Source: Paulinella micropora (lineage: Eukaryota > Cercozoa > Imbricatea > Euglyphida). From it: DNA of 64,000 bases. The stretch lies in contig BJOX01000021.1 of NCBI GenBank assembly GCA_009731375.1, forward strand, positions 11,419 to 75,418, given 5' to 3'. A model generated the notes under the pieces. The model was given only the letters and a program-made list of their open reading frames with translations, made no database searches and had not been told where the DNA came from. The translations under genes and the position numbers were made by a program. Positions 22,983 to 35,266 of the stretch are shown piece by piece (the stretch's first letter is position 1; every line of letters starts with the position of its first letter).

Positions 22983-23588
22983 TCAAATATACACATCGAT
23001 CGCAGTGACCTTTGACTCTGATGGCATTGAAAACGATTGCAACTTGAAACGACGATAATCTGACTGCGGCACGGTGTATAAAATTTTGCTGCCGTCTTCC
23101 AAACGCCGGGTCCAAACAGGAATTTTCATCCTACTCGCCGCTGCGGCATTAAGCCAGTCGGGATGCGCGCCGCTGGGCTTCGATAAGACGAGGGAGTCAT
23201 TAGCAATATAGTTGAGGAATAGTTCTTCTCCAGGTGCGGTAGCCTTGGTGACGACAACTTGTGACCTTCCTTTGGCGATCTTGCAGTGGGACACCCGACG
23301 AGGGGCTGAAACCATCCGGGCTGCGTTGAAGAAGTGCATGGCATTCAAAGAATTTGGACCGATCTCTAAAATAGAGTAAAGGCCCATTCTTTTCCCCTTT
23401 TCTGTGTGAATACAAAAGTGTTCATAATGCGGGTTCGTTGCAAGATCTTGCTTCTCCAATGGAATAGGACGAGAGCCAGGGGACATGAACCCCAGAAAAA
23501 GGTCAGGCTCCAACCAACTCCTGGCGAATACTCCGCAGCCGATGTCGCTCCATCCAACATAGATGGGAGCAAGCTCGGCCATGAAGGC
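22983..23588 (-). CDS. Element A SET-like protein
   Basis: The exon starts after CTAG at 23589 (AFMAELAPIYVGWSDIGCGV) and reads to a stop at 22983. SET-domain landmarks: DIGCGVFA near the start, then SLNAMHFFNAAR at the place of the N-H motif, then TKATAPGEELFLNYI, which matches the conserved GEE...Y end of SET domains. The canonical NHSC is not kept, so methyltransferase activity is doubtful. It is homologous to the protein ending at 47815 in element C (shared ELAP/TLAP...W.D, NAMH..N, CKI/AKI). It sits upstream of the transposase-like gene in the same orientation. Upstream sequence is lost in repeats and a gap at 23722-23791. Confidence 0.6.
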   Translation of the reverse strand, partial: AFMAELAPIYVGWSDIGCGVFARSWLEPDLFLGFMSPGSRPIPLEKQDLATNPHYEHFCIHTEKGKRMGLYSILEIGPNSLNAMHFFNAARMVSAPRRVSHCKIAKGRSQVVVTKATAPGEELFLNYIANDSLVLSKPSGAHPDWLNAAAASRMKIPVWTRRLEDGSKILYTVPQSDYRRFKLQSFSMPSESKVTAIDVYI

Positions 23589-23807
23589 CTAGACAAGACA
23601 CAGAACAAGACATACATACATACATCTTCACAAAAAAAAAAATCATACATACATACATACATACATATATACATTAGCCCATCTTCACAAACAAAAAAAA
23701 AAAAAAAAAAAAAAAAAAAAANNNNNNNNNNNNNNNNNNNNNNNNNNNNNNNNNNNNNNNNNNNNNNNNNNNNNNNNNNNNNNNNNNNNNNACACACAGA
23801 CACACAA

Positions 23808-23839
<32 letters not shown>

Positions 23840-24011
23840 ATACACACACACACAGACACACACACACACACACATACACACACACACACACGCACACGCA
23901 CACACATAGACATATTACTACTACTAGTACTACTAGTACTAGTACTACTACTACTACTAATAATAATAATAATATTATGCCGGGGGGGGGGGGTGGATGT
24001 TTGCTGTTGCA

Positions 24012-24220
24012 GAGAGTGTGAGAGAGAGAGAGAGAAGATCTTGTGTGTGTGTGTGTGTGTGTGTCCGTGTCTGTGTGTGTGTGTGTGTGTGTGTCTGTCT
24101 GTGTCTCTGTGTCTGTGTCTGTGTCTGTGTGTGTCTGTCTGTGTGTGTGTGTGTGTGTGTGTCTGTGTCTCAGAGCGGAATGCCATTGGACTTTGGCGTC
24201 GTGTTTGCTTGTATGTGTGT
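24012..24220. repeat. Left half of the target-site repeat unit interrupted by element B
   Basis: GA run, GT/GTCT microsatellite, then TCTCAGAGCGGAATGCCATT to GTATGTGTGT. It continues at 35322 after the element. The intact neighbour copy is 35397-35700. Confidence 0.85.
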
Positions 24221-24248
24221 ATGACGAAGTGGTAAATAATAAGGATCC
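24221..24248 (+). repeat. Element B left TIR
   Basis: 28 bases, perfect inverted match to 35294-35321. Confidence 0.92.
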
Positions 24249-24268
24249 GGTCTCATACCAATGAGACC
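24249..24268. other. Subterminal hairpin, element B left end
   Basis: GGTCTCAT, loop ACCA, ATGAGACC, directly next to the TIR. The right end carries a different palindrome at a similar place. Confidence 0.8.
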
Positions 24269-25018
24269 ATATATATTTTTTGCAAACCTGTTTAAATATA
24301 ATTAAATCTATTGATTATTGCGTGTAAAACGTTTGAATTGAGATAAAACATATTAATAATCACTTTTAGTATTAATTTTTTTTTACTTGACAGCGGATCA
24401 GCCTAGTATATGTACGCTAAACCGGCTAAGTAAGCTGAATTTGCATGACGCTAATCATGCAGCGATCGCTAAATACAGTCATCACTGCGTTTATATAGTT
24501 TGAACTTATATAAAACATGCTTTTAGTACATTATATAAATTTATGAGGAATCACGTTCATAAAATAGTATTGTAGTATTAGTACAAGGAAGGGGGGGTGG
24601 GGGCGTCATTGCCTGGCAATCCCAGTACATGATCTGAGTGCGTTTAACTCGCGCTAGTTGGCTTAAAATTGGCATAAAAAACGAACTTACATCAAATACA
24701 AAGTAACGTACATTAAATATGAAGTAAGTTCGTTCTCTACGGCCACAATGAACAGGCGATCGCGACAAAATTTGGGGGGGGACTCAATCCCTGCAGATGA
24801 TCTGAGTAAAATTAAATTGCGCAGATCATTTGCGGGGACTTTTGTTTTTTTTTTTTTGTTTTTTTTGTGTTGTTTTTTTGCGGAGGCCTAGGCAGGAGAA
24901 ATATCATTGAATGGCTAAATTAGGCAGCGAAAGGGGGGGGGGGGGGGGGGGGGGGGNNNNNNNNNNGAAGGTAATCCTAAGCTACAACAAACAGCGCACG
25001 AAGCACTGCCAGGCGAAT

Positions 25019-28000
25019 TCATTCGCCATTATCTTCGTCTTTATCTCCTTCCTCATCGCTTGCATCGCGATTTTCATTTTCAGGTACAGCTCCGCAATCT
25101 TCGCAATCGACAAAATACAAACGCTTTCTATTACGTACACCGCAAATGTCGCATTCCCACTCGCCTGCGCTTCCTTTCTCTTCCTCCTCGCCATCTTCGT
25201 CCATCCCTGAATAGTCAACACGCTTACCTCTAGCCTGTACCTGCCTGCGTTCTTTCGCGACAGTGTCAGTGCCTTCGCCACGCTTGCGACGGGAACCTCA
25301 CAAACAAGGCACAAACAACCCAAAACAATTTCAAAGCAGTTGCATCGATGCATAACAATCTTTACCTTCGGAACCGGTTTTGCGCTTCTTGACTGCTGGT
25401 GGGCTAGCATCGATATCCTTCTCACCTTTTCCCCTTCCACGCTTACCTCCCTTGCGGCCCTTAGCCTTTGGCTCATCGTGGCTCGTTGCTTCATCTAGAC
25501 GCGCTCGCAACTCCGCCACTTTACCTTCTGTGGGCAAACCCATAGCCTCAAGCAATGTAACGCACTGTGCCTTGGGCACGCTACTATATTTGCCTTTGGC
25601 ACGCTTCTTCTTAACTCTTTGCTTGGCCTTCAAATTGCGAAAGTACTTAATCTTCTCTTCCCTTTCCATCCCTGCTGTTGCATCGGACTGCTCCAACACA
25701 AACCCTGACTCCACGCCCGTAACCCCGCCCCTGCGGTTTGGGCACGTTTTCCCCTTTCCATGGGCAGGCTGCGGTGACTTGGTGGCCTGTGTGCAAAACT
25801 CACACCGCAGACCCGCAACATCGTCATGCCGCATATCCAGTACCACGCGCTGTGCATCACGCACATCGCTGGTGTAAGCTCCATATGCTACACCCGGCAA
25901 ACTAAAGACCCTGCCAGCGTCGGTGTCCTGAGAATATTTGAAGGAGCGCAACGAGGGAAACTGCCAGCCACTGATTCCGCGAAGCTTGATCTGGTTCTTG
26001 TCCGCCCAAGCCATTATTACATCCATCTCATGCCCATATAAACGAACATTTGAATATCCGGCGTTAGAAGCAGACTCCAACCAGTCTGAAACCAGAGAAA
26101 ACCCGCGGCCTTGCTCAACCTGATCTTTAGTGAAAAACCTAGTCAGGTTTCTCTTAGCTGCATCACATGGATTCCACGCGTGATTTGGACAGAGCACATG
26201 CGCCTCCACATCCACACCATAAAGGCTATGATAGCACGACTCTGAATAAATAAAGGCTCTACTGGTAAAATCACCGCCGCCATCACCAGTTCGTACGCCA
26301 GGACCTGGCAGCGAAGAGAGTTCACCACTCCCCCCATCCTTCTTGCTGCGGAAGTGATAAGCCCAGGTGTAACGCGTGGTTGCCTCTGAATGCTCGCACA
26401 ACATGAAGTTATGAAGGTATTCATACTTCAGCTGGCCATGCGAGTCGCGTTGAACAAGAGTAAAAAAGGAGATCGTTGATCTTTGTACCATTTTCGGAAT
26501 ACCAGGCAAGGTAGTCTTGATAAATGACCCACTGGCCACTCCCTGCCTCCAAACCATCAATGCGAGCCTGCACAAAGCTAACAGCAAAAATATAAGCATG
26601 AAGCCACAGCATAAATCAGAATGACACTCTTTGACATAACTAACCTCACCGGAAGTTTGTTTCACACCTAATCTGACTATTAGATGCCACTCAAGGCCAC
26701 AGACAGGGCGGGCGAGAGCAAACAAGCAGCAGACTTGAGCAAAAGCAGCAGTGCTAGGCAGGCAAAAATACAAGCATGAAGCCAGAACATAAATCAGAAT
26801 GGCGTTTTTTGATATAACTAACCTCACCGGAAGTTTGTTCCACACCTAATCCGACTATTAGATGCCACTCAAGGCCACAGACAGGGCGGGCGAGAGCAAG
26901 CAAGCAGCAGACTACTTGAGAAAAAGCATCAGTGCTAGGCAGGCAAAAATACAAGCATGAAGCCATAGCATAAATCAGAATGACGCTCTTTGACATAACT
27001 AACCTCACCGGAAGTTTGGTTTACACCTAATCCGACTATTAGATGCCACTCAAGGCCATAGACTGGACGGGCGAGCGCAAACAGACAGCAGACTTGAGCA
27101 AAAGTGCCGGCAGGCAGTGGTGCGTGGTACTGACAGAAGAAGGCATGCCAATATGCAATCATGAATATCATCATAATTATTATCATCAGATAATTACCTA
27201 CGTTGCGTTTCATACTGTCGGAAATGAATCTCACACTTGTTCTTGTTCTGCTTGAGTTGGAGAATCTTCTTGGGCTTGCGGGCAGCTCCGGTCTTAGCCT
27301 CTTCTCGCTTTAACTCAGCGCACCATTTGTCGTAATTGTCATGCCACTTGCACGGTACTGTCTTGGTAATGCACATGAACGAGACTTTCTGATCGGCCAG
27401 AATTTTGTTGAAGGTTTTTCGAGTTCGTGGTTGGTAAAAATGACGGCATTCCCGGCTACACATACCTCCGCATGTATACGCTGCCGCATTCGCCGAAACC
27501 CACTTCGTCGCCTTCAACTCAACCACAAGGGCCTCTACACTACCAGCACTTAGCACCATTTGCTTGAAGATAGTCTTGAAAAGCGTATCTGTGTAGTTAT
27601 GGTGAAAACTATCTAGGTTACCGTACCAGTAAAGAGTCTCACGACCGGACTTATGGCCCATCGCCTCTAGAACTACTTTCTTGGTGATGCTTTTTTCTAA
27701 AACTGAAATTCCTTCGCGTTGTTCCTCGGCAGCTCGCTTTTGATTGAAAGCATCTACAGGCACAGCCTCGCCTTTTGCTGCACGCTCCTCTAGCTGCCTT
27801 TCTACACGTGCAGCTTTCGCAGCGTACTTGTTGTTGATAGAAACTCTGAAATCGTTCCACTCTTGAAAAGTCATGAGTCCCCTCATTCTTCCAACCATTT
27901 TCTGCTTGTGCGCTGCTCTAGCTGGCATGCTTTCCAAAACACTCTTGACAGCGTTAGCGGCTGCAGCCTCTGCCTTGTTGCGGCGCAGAAGTGCGCTGGT

Positions 28001-28661
28001 TTCAGGAAACATCCTCTCCCCCTCACCTGACATGAGCATTTCCTGCAACGCTTTGTCATCTTCAGCCTTTCCTGCTTTGTCCGTTGTCTTTCCTGCCATC
28101 TTCGGCCTTTTTCTAGTCGCTTTCGATGTCTAGGGCTGAGCTGAGTCTCGTCCAGACGGGCGCGGCCGCTACCGACACGCGAAACTGAATTTCGTTTGTT
28201 GGCTGGCTCGCTTTGATCATCCGAAGAGCTAGTAAACATGCTAGAAGACCGTTTTTTGGATAGAAAATCATGGTCAGAGGTTTNNNNNNNNNNTATGGTC
28301 AGAGGTTTTCTGGCGTTCCTCCTGGTTCCCAGATGGCTGGCCGGAAAGTGAAATCACGTTTAGCGTTTAGCGAGGAATTGCCGCTACCGACACGCGAAAC
28401 TGAATTTCGTTTGTTGGCTGGCTCGCTTTGAGCATCCGAAGAGCTAGTAAACAAGCTAGAAGACCGTTTCTTGGATAGAAAATCATTATTAGAGATTGTC
28501 TGGCGTTCCTCCTGCTTCCCAGCTGCCTGGCCGGAAAGTGAAATCACGTTTAGTGAGGAATTGCTGGGCAAAGCAGCAGAAAGCAAGGAGCCGTCATCAT
28601 CTTTGCTTATTACCTCACTCTGACGCTCAGGTTGCGTGTATGCTTTGAGAAGCCAAGACAT
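25019..28661 (-). CDS. Element B transposase-like gene with SAP-like motif and RanBP2-type finger, multi-exon
   Basis: Transcription order: a start near 28661 (MSWLLKAYTQPERQ), a Ser/Asn-rich exon duplicated around the gap at 28284 (SEPANKRNSVSRVGSG appears twice); exon about 28128-27200 (coiled-coil-like, then ETLYWYGNLDSFHHNYTDTL and a Cys/His stretch CGGMCSRECRHFYQ); an intron with triplicated repeats; exon about 26595-25370 with KYEYLHNFMLCEHSEATTRY, FIYSESCYHSLYG and NHAWNPCDAAKRNLTRFF. The last pattern resembles the late Asp/Glu block of DDE transposases. Then a SAP-like helix pair (CVTLLEAMGLPTEGKVAELR), a Lys-rich tail, and a last exon (about 25300-25019) with WECDICGVRN...CEDC, a RanBP2-like finger. 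One frame change occurs at an A6 run near 26465. The transposase role is inferred from these motifs and the element context. Confidence 0.58.
26590..27115. repeat. Three tandem ~182-bp repeats in the element B gene intron
   Basis: Units start at about 26590, 26778 and 26963. Each holds a potential micro-exon on the minus strand (ag|GTGTGAAACAAACTTCC...GGTGAG|gttag), so the array may multiply a tiny exon. Confidence 0.75.
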
Positions 28662-29021
28662 ACCTCAAATCTAGCACAAATCAACAGTGTTGTGTCACAT
28701 ACAAAGCCATTTTGGAATACCATTGCACTCCGTTGGGAGCGTACACGCAGTGGCACCTTAAAAAAACACGAAAACAACAATTAAGTGACATAAATAATAA
28801 GTCAAACACTAGTACCTTGCGGTGCCTTGCGCCAGAGGCGCAGGCTTTGCTGTTTACCACTAGATACGTCTAAAACAACCAAGAATGACAATGAGAGTCG
28901 CACCACGCACGTTAACGACATGGGGAAAATATTTGCATCCACCGGTACAAATAGGCATTTCCCTCACATTTGAAAGTGCTCGCTTGAATCAGTCGGTTGT
29001 CGTCCGTAGGATCGCAACGTT

Positions 29022-30109
29022 ATGGAAGCTTCAAGTAGCAAAAATAAAATTCGAGTTGCCTCCATCCAAAAGATTCGAGTGGACAAGTCTGATGGAGTTG
29101 TCAAGGGCTTTCTGCTGGTTAACAGCAGTGACGAGTGGCAACCGTTTGCGAGCCTGGATATTCCTCCTGATGTGTCGCGGTGCTATTGGAATCTGCCACA
29201 TAATGAGGATACGTGGTCATTCTTGAGTGACAACTTCGTCTACAAGTACGTAGAAAGGGCCAATGTCGGGAAAAATCAGAGATTCGAAAGAAAGGAGGAA
29301 GGCCTCTTTAATGCGAGCAAGGAGGCAAGTCAAGAGCAGGGGTAGTAGGAAGAGTGGCAGAAAAAGGCCTGCTCCATCTGCAGTGGTAGCTTGCTTGCTT
29401 GCTTGCTTGAATGCTTGAATGCTTGAATGCTTGCTTGCTTGCTTGCTTGAATGCTTGCTTGCTTGCTTATGTGCTTGCTTGCTTGCTTGCTCTCTTGCTT
29501 GCTCTTGCTTGCTTGCTTGCTTGCTCTCTTGCTTGTGTTGCTTGTGTTGCTTGCTTGCTTGCTTGTGTTGCTTGTGTTGCTTGCTTGCTTGCTTGCTTGC
29601 TAGTCTTGCTAGTCTTGCTAGTCTTGCTTGTCTTGCTTGTTTGCTTGCTTGTCTTGCTTGCTTGCTTGCTTGCTCTCTTGCTTGCTCTCTTGCTTTCTCT
29701 TGCTTGCTTGCTTGCTTGCTTGGTTGTGTTGCTTGTGTTGCTTGCTTGCTTATGTTGCTTGTGTTGCTTGCTTGCTTGCTTGCTTGCTTGTTTGCTTGTG
29801 TTGCTTGCTTGCTTGCTTGCTTGAATGCTTGCTTGCTTGCTTGCTTGCTCTCTTGCTTGCTTGTGTTGCTTGTGTTGCTTGCTTGCTTGCTTGTCTTGCT
29901 TGTTTTGCTTGTCTTGATTGCTTGTCTTGCTTGTCTTGCTTGCTTGCTTGCTCTCTTGCCTGCTTGCTTGCTTGCTTGCTTGTGTTGCTTGTGTTGCTTG
30001 TGTTGCTTGCTTTCTTGCTTTCTTGTTTGCTTGCTTGTTTGTTTGTTTGCTTGCTTCCTTGCTTGTGTTGCTTGTGTTGTTTGCTTGCTTGCTTGCTTGT
30101 CATGCTTGT

Positions 30110-30146
<37 letters not shown>

Positions 30147-31240
30147 TTGCTTGTTTGCTTGATTGCTTGCTTACATTTGTTCTGTTTGTTTCAGGCTGCC
30201 AAGAAGGCAACTAAGATTGCCGCTGCCCCTTCCGCTGCTGCCCCTTCTCAAGAGGTAGTCTGATTATTCACTTGTATTGATCTAGTATTACATTTGCTCT
30301 GTTTTTTTGAGGCTAATCACCCGGATGCCAAAGCACATAATAAGAAGAGGAAACCAAATGTTGCTCATTCCGCTGCTACCCCTTCTCAAGAGGTAATCTG
30401 ATTATTTACTTGCATTGATCTAGTATTACATTTGCTCTGTTTGTGTGAGGCCAATCAGCCGGCTGCCAAGGCACCTAATAAGAAGAGTGAAACTGTCAAG
30501 CCAGCTAACAAGAAGAAACTAACTGCTGGAGGCCGCTTGCTTGCTGCGTCTCAAGCTAAGCTTCAGTCTTCGCAATCTTCCGCTGCTGCCTCTGCTGCAA
30601 CGGTATAGTATGAGTCACTTGCATTGCTCAAGTAATACATTTGCTCTGTTTGTTTGAGGCCGCTGGAGCGCTAGCAAGCGGCACGCAAGAGGGGTCAAGT
30701 AGTCTGCTTGCTTACATACAATGAATATATTTTGTTTTTGTGCCTAGTAGCGAATATGCTGCATCACTTCACGTGCAGCAGCAGAGATCGCCCACGCAAC
30801 AGAGCAGGCAAGTGCAACAACAGCTGGCATCGCTCGCCAGACTTTGCGAGCATACTAGGAACAGCGTACAAGGCGTGGTACCGGCTAATGGTGCAGACAT
30901 TCAGCCAGAGAAGGCAGGCGCCGGCGATGGTGCAGCCAAGCAGCCAGCTGTAGAGAAGGACGGCGCCGGCGATGGTGCAGCCAAGCAGCCAGCTGTAGAG
31001 AAGGATGGCGCCGGCGATGGTGCAGCCAAGCAGCCGGCTGTAGAGAAGGACGGCGCCGGCGATGGTGCAGCCAAGCAGCCAGCTGTAGAGAAGGACGGCG
31101 CCGACGATGGTGCAGCCAAGCAGCCAGCTGTAGAGAAGGACGGCGCCGGCGATGGTGCAGCCAAGCAGCCAGCTGTAAAGAAGGACGGCGCTGGCGATGG
31201 TGCAGCCAAGCAGCCAGCTGCAGAGAAGAACGACGATTAG
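29022..31240 (+). CDS. Element B plus-strand gene 1: charged repeat protein, multi-exon, unrecognised
   Basis: The first exon starts MEASSSKNKIRVASIQKIRV and has a globular part (FLLVNSSDEWQPFASLDIPP, WNLPHNEDTWSFLSDNFVYK). An intron made of TTGC repeats follows (29389-30180). Then come short Ala/Lys-rich exons opened by a gag|GC acceptor: 30195-30255 (AAKKATKIAAAPSAAAPSQE), 30313-30392, 30451-30603 and about 30660-30697. The last exon, from about 30749, encodes QQQRSPTQQSRQVQQQ and then seven 15-residue units with VEKDGAGDGAAKQP, stopping at 31240. The A/K-rich exons look like duplicated copies of each other. No domain recognised; probably a basic, disordered, nucleic-acid-associated protein. 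It may be one transcript with the SET-like gene that follows. Confidence 0.55.
29389..30180. repeat. (TTGC)n intronic microsatellite
   Basis: About 790 bases of TTGCTTGC with GTGT and TCTT interruptions; all three frames are open, giving false CLLACLLA ORFs. Confidence 0.92.
30916..31230 (+). repeat. 45-bp coding minisatellite, seven units
   Basis: Seven near-identical 45-bp units encode GAGDGAAKQPAVEKD. Differences are few and mostly silent or conservative. Confidence 0.88.
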
Positions 31241-31268
31241 CTTCTCTCGGTTTTCTTTGCGACTGTCA

Positions 31269-34200
31269 GCTTTTCAGGGAAAGACACGAAGTGGCCGTCG
31301 ATTCTAGTGCCACCTTACGATTGTCTTACGTATAAGTTTCCAAAGGACGCAACTAAAGAAACAAAAGCGCTCATGCAGCAAGGGTACCTGATTTTTCTTA
31401 AAGCTGCCTGCTTGATTGTTTTGTTCAGGATGTTGATTGTATACCTGCCAACAGTCGACGCAGAGACCCTCTCTTATTTTGCTTTGGTCGACTCGATGTT
31501 TTGGCCTGATGCCAACACGATGTTTGAGGTAAGCACGCAAATGAATGAGGGTGATGTTTGCTGGCCTGCTTGATTGTACATGTTTTAGGTCGGTTCGTGG
31601 GTGAGCTTATACGGCAGCAACGACGAAAATATTATCATTGTCGGGTAGGCATCATAATTTCTCGCAAGTTTGGCAGCAGTAATATAATATCATATCTAGT
31701 CCCGGCGTCTTGGTGCGTCCAGCGCCCGGCAACATCAACAAGTTCGAGATCACAGGCGCTTCACTTCTAATCGCCAGGGAAGTGGATGGTAAAGGCCGGG
31801 AAGTGAATGGGAGTGTCAAGCGTCGCTTTAAGCTGCAGTTTGTTGACTTTCTGTTTGTCAACAAGGTGGAGACAGAGAAGCTCAGGGCAGACATGGTAAC
31901 GGGGGCAAAGCAGTGCATAATGCAGCAGTACATTGCTCCTTTGGTGTTGGGTCACCGGCCCCGGCTGCCCAAGTATCCCTATTGGGAGAAAAACCATGAC
32001 ATTCCGTGTATTAAGCAATATGTCATCGCGGACGAGCGCGGCGATTCCTCGGTGTCAACGCATTCCCTTGGCTCCGTCGGGCGTGATGATGATACCTCGG
32101 AGTGCATGAGGTAATAACTAATACCTTATTTTTATTTGGAACCTCATTAATGATTCATTGTTGTATAGTTTGAACGGCAGCCACCGGTTAGACTTTGACT
32201 CCGATGCCGCTTATGAGCATTATGATTGGCGGTCAGCTTGATATCATTTAATTTTGCCATGCGCAATTAGTTCCACGTGCACGTACATGCCATGGGTTAT
32301 GCATTGTCTTGCAAGGCGTATCAAAGCGGATGAAGATGGGCTCGACGCGGACGACTTGTACACTCCTGAAGCCACTGCTGAGGCGGACGAGACTACTAGT
32401 TCCGAAAATAGTGAGTCAGAAGAAGAGGAGGCGGACGAGAGACCTGATACTTCTGGTACTAGTACTTGTACCCCAGTGAAGCCTGAGCACCAACCTACAA
32501 GGTTCTTCATTTATTTTACAAACGTGCTTGCAGTCATATGTATGTTTGCAGCATGCTGCTTACCCCATCATCGTCCGACGCGGCGGCCTCTGCTGCTCGT
32601 AAGGCTGGAGCGGCTCCCACCTGCCAAAAAAAAAATGGAAGCAGCCGATGCAAGGTCCCTCATTGTAGTTTCTTTTTGTGCTTGCAGTCATACGTTCCTG
32701 TTTGCTGCAGCAGGAACACGCCGCCAGCACCAACCGACCCGGCGGCCGATGCTGCTAGTAAGGCTGGCGCAGCGACTCCCACCGGCCAAAAGACAAAATT
32801 GGCAGCCGCTGACGCAAGGTCCCTCATTGATTGTAGTATCTTTTTGTGCTTGCAGTCATACGTTCCTGTTTGCTGCAGCAGGAACACGCCGCCAGCAACG
32901 ACCGACACGGCGGCCGATGCCGCTAGCATCCTTCTCAGCTTTTCTCGTAAGACTGATGCCGCTACTGGTGCAGCGACTCCCACCGGCCAAAAAAAAACGA
33001 AAGCCGCTGATGCAAGGTCCCTCATGTATTCTCTTTTTGTGCTTGCGCATGCAGTCATACGTTCCTGTTTGCTGCAGCAAGACGTCGCTACCGCCAGTGA
33101 CATCGAGCCGTGTTACTCCCAAAAGGGTAAGTACGCTATCGAAATTTTCTATTTCAATTCTCGATCGCACTTCCGGTTGCGACGAGAATGATATCAGCGG
33201 AATGGAAACACCTACAATTTGGATCAAGCCGGAAAACACAGGGAAACTGGGCGATGTGGCAGTACGCGAAGGTAACTACTTCGATGGGCGCCAAGCTCCA
33301 CTTCTACAATTTTGGGGCAAGTGTGTGGACAAGGAGGAAGATCCCGAAACTTTCAAGACAGTGCTCAGTAATCCTGGCAGCAATTGCATGCAAATCCGCA
33401 ACAAGCTCTGGTACGTGACGAGCGAGATGCGATCGCAGCTCATTGCCGGCAAAAAGTCAGCCAACAACGCCGGGGGTCTGTTGAACCACGCGCCTGCCGG
33501 CTTTGACAACGTCACGTTTGTTGTCCGCAAGGGATTCGATTACCCAATTGCCCAGGCGCTCACTAACATCGAGGTGGGGGCTATACCGTATTTAAACTTC
33601 GGGGTCCTGTATTGGACCAAGCATCCGAGGGCTAAAATTCCTCAAATATTACCTGCAGGCTTCGGCAAGGTACTAATATTGTTATGCCTGTGTCTATATA
33701 TGTGTTTAATGTTGCTTGTACAGGATGGCAAGCTCAAGTGGTTTGATGTACCTAAGGCCAGCAAAGGGGTCAGTCACTATGCTTGAGTGAATAGTAGAAT
33801 TCGTTTTGCTGTGTTAGGTAGATGTGCCCGTGAAGGAAACCAAGAACCCATCAAAAAGTAACACTGACGGCCATTGTGATAAGCGGGCCAAGGGGGGGAA
33901 CGTAAATCACAATAAGTTAAAGTGCCGTTGTTTTGCCTGCAAAGCTTTTCGCCGTGCAAACGACATTCCTGATCCAGCATCTCGCAAGGAAATGGCAGCA
34001 GCTGGCAAGTCTCGTTCCTCGCGCCGCGGCCGGGCAAAGCTGTCTCCTTGCAGATCTCGCAGTCCGTCGCCTATCAAAGACACTGAGCGTGCAAGCCTGG
34101 AGGAGGAGGAGGAGGAGGAGGAGGAGGAGGAGGAGGAGGAGGACGAAAGCCTGACTGACACTCATACTAAGGGTGCAAGCGCTAGCACGTCGGTCACAGG

Positions 34201-34900
34201 GGATAAGACTCCGCGAGGAGGTCGTAAGAAGTCTACGCGAGGTGGACTTAAGCCGCCTAAGGTAGTTCAGCCAAGCAAACAGCCAGAGCCAGAGCGCAAG
34301 CAACAAGAGCGCAAGTGCGGCCCAGGCTGCCGGTGCCCTCTTTGTGACCCGCATGGTGAAGGTTGCGAATGCGGGAGGTCAACTTGTCAGCCTGAGCTCA
34401 ATCGCGAGGAGTCTGAGGACGTTGGTCCTATTAAGACGTCTACGCGAGGTGGTCCTAGGCAGCCTAAGGTAGTTGAGCCAAGCCCAGAGCCAGAGTGCAA
34501 GCAGGGAGAGCGCAAGTGCGGCCCGGGCTGCCGGTGCACTGTTTGTGACCCGCATGGTGAAACTTGCGAATGCGGGAGGTCAACTTGTCAGCCGCCCAAT
34601 AAGCAAGCCACCGGTCAAGCAAGCAACCAATCAAGCAACACGCAAGCCACCAATCCATCGCAAGCAAGCAATCAATCAAGCAATGAAGCCAGACATCGGG
34701 TTAGGAACGGAGAAGAAACTGACGAGTTGGAACTTGCGTTGAGTGGCAATGGTGGCAACCAGTCTGCATTGCTAAATGCACTGCGTGGGCGGAACACGAG
34801 TGGGAGCGGCAGAGGCAACTTTTCGCCTTTTGCAGCGTATCTGGCGTATCAAACTTCACAAAATACAAACGCTTTCTACACGTTTTTAGCTTCGGTGTAA
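31269..34900 (+). CDS. Element B SET-like protein with Cys-rich clusters, multi-exon
   Basis: Exons with ag/gt borders: about 31279-31380, 31430-31530, 31591-31647, 31702-32110, 32170-32231, 32316-32501, a run of duplicated exons 32536-33125, then 33199-33669, 33724-33766 and 33818-34900. Exon 33199-33669 looks SET-like: after FWGKCVDKEEDPETF comes GGLLNHAPAGFDNVTFVV, then ALTNIEVGAIPYLNFGVLYW, resembling the NH..PN and I..GEE...YG parts of a SET domain. After it lie CRCFACKAFRR, a Glu run, and two copies of a Cys cluster (CGPGCRCPLCDPHGEGCECG and CGPGCRCTVCDPHGETCECG) about 180 bases apart, a plausible zinc-binding post-SET-like region. It ends in a Gln/Asn/Ser-rich tail. Methyltransferase activity is unproven; GEE is replaced by VGA. 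Confidence 0.6.
32536..33125 (+). repeat. Tandemly duplicated exon unit (~170 bp, four copies)
   Basis: Four units each begin after TTGTGCTTGCAG or CATGCAG with TCATACGTTCCTGTTTGCTG (the first copy diverged), contain an inner acceptor (GCTGCAG) and, in the first three, end GATGCAAG|gtccctca. They encode Ala/Thr/Pro/Lys-rich linkers (e.g. NTPPAPTDPAADAASKAGAA). Confidence 0.78.
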
Positions 34901-35266
34901 TGCGGTCATCGCGGTCAGTGTTGGTAGATCGCGGTCAGTGTTGGTGGTAGTTTATGTGTGTCCATTAAAAAAAATTTCAACTGAAAGAATAGGGCTGACA
35001 CGTGCAATGTGTTTGACGTTTTGTTTATGAACTTGTACGTATCAGTTTCCTTCTTCAACAGACAGCATGTTCTTGCATGCAGAACACCTGTCCGTAAGAC
35101 TGTCAGCAAAATTACCGGATCAATAAGTAATTTTTTGAAATCATTAAACATCTATTCATATCTTTATAAAGAATTTCAGCTGTAAAACTAATTAATACGC
35201 TTGGAAATTAATAAAATTAATTGAAAAAAGTGTTTCTGTAATTCTATCGCAATGCCAGGCAAAGTC

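Noticed and set aside
24400-24880. Several short inverted repeats (CGAACTTAC...GTAAGTTCG, GATGATCTGAG...CAGATCAT) as regulatory sites
   Set aside because: Short, imperfect, and expected by chance in AT-rich DNA of this length.
29411-30263. Cys/Leu-rich ORFs (CLLACLLA), which could look like a membrane protein
   Set aside because: TTGC microsatellite in an intron; all three plus frames are open.
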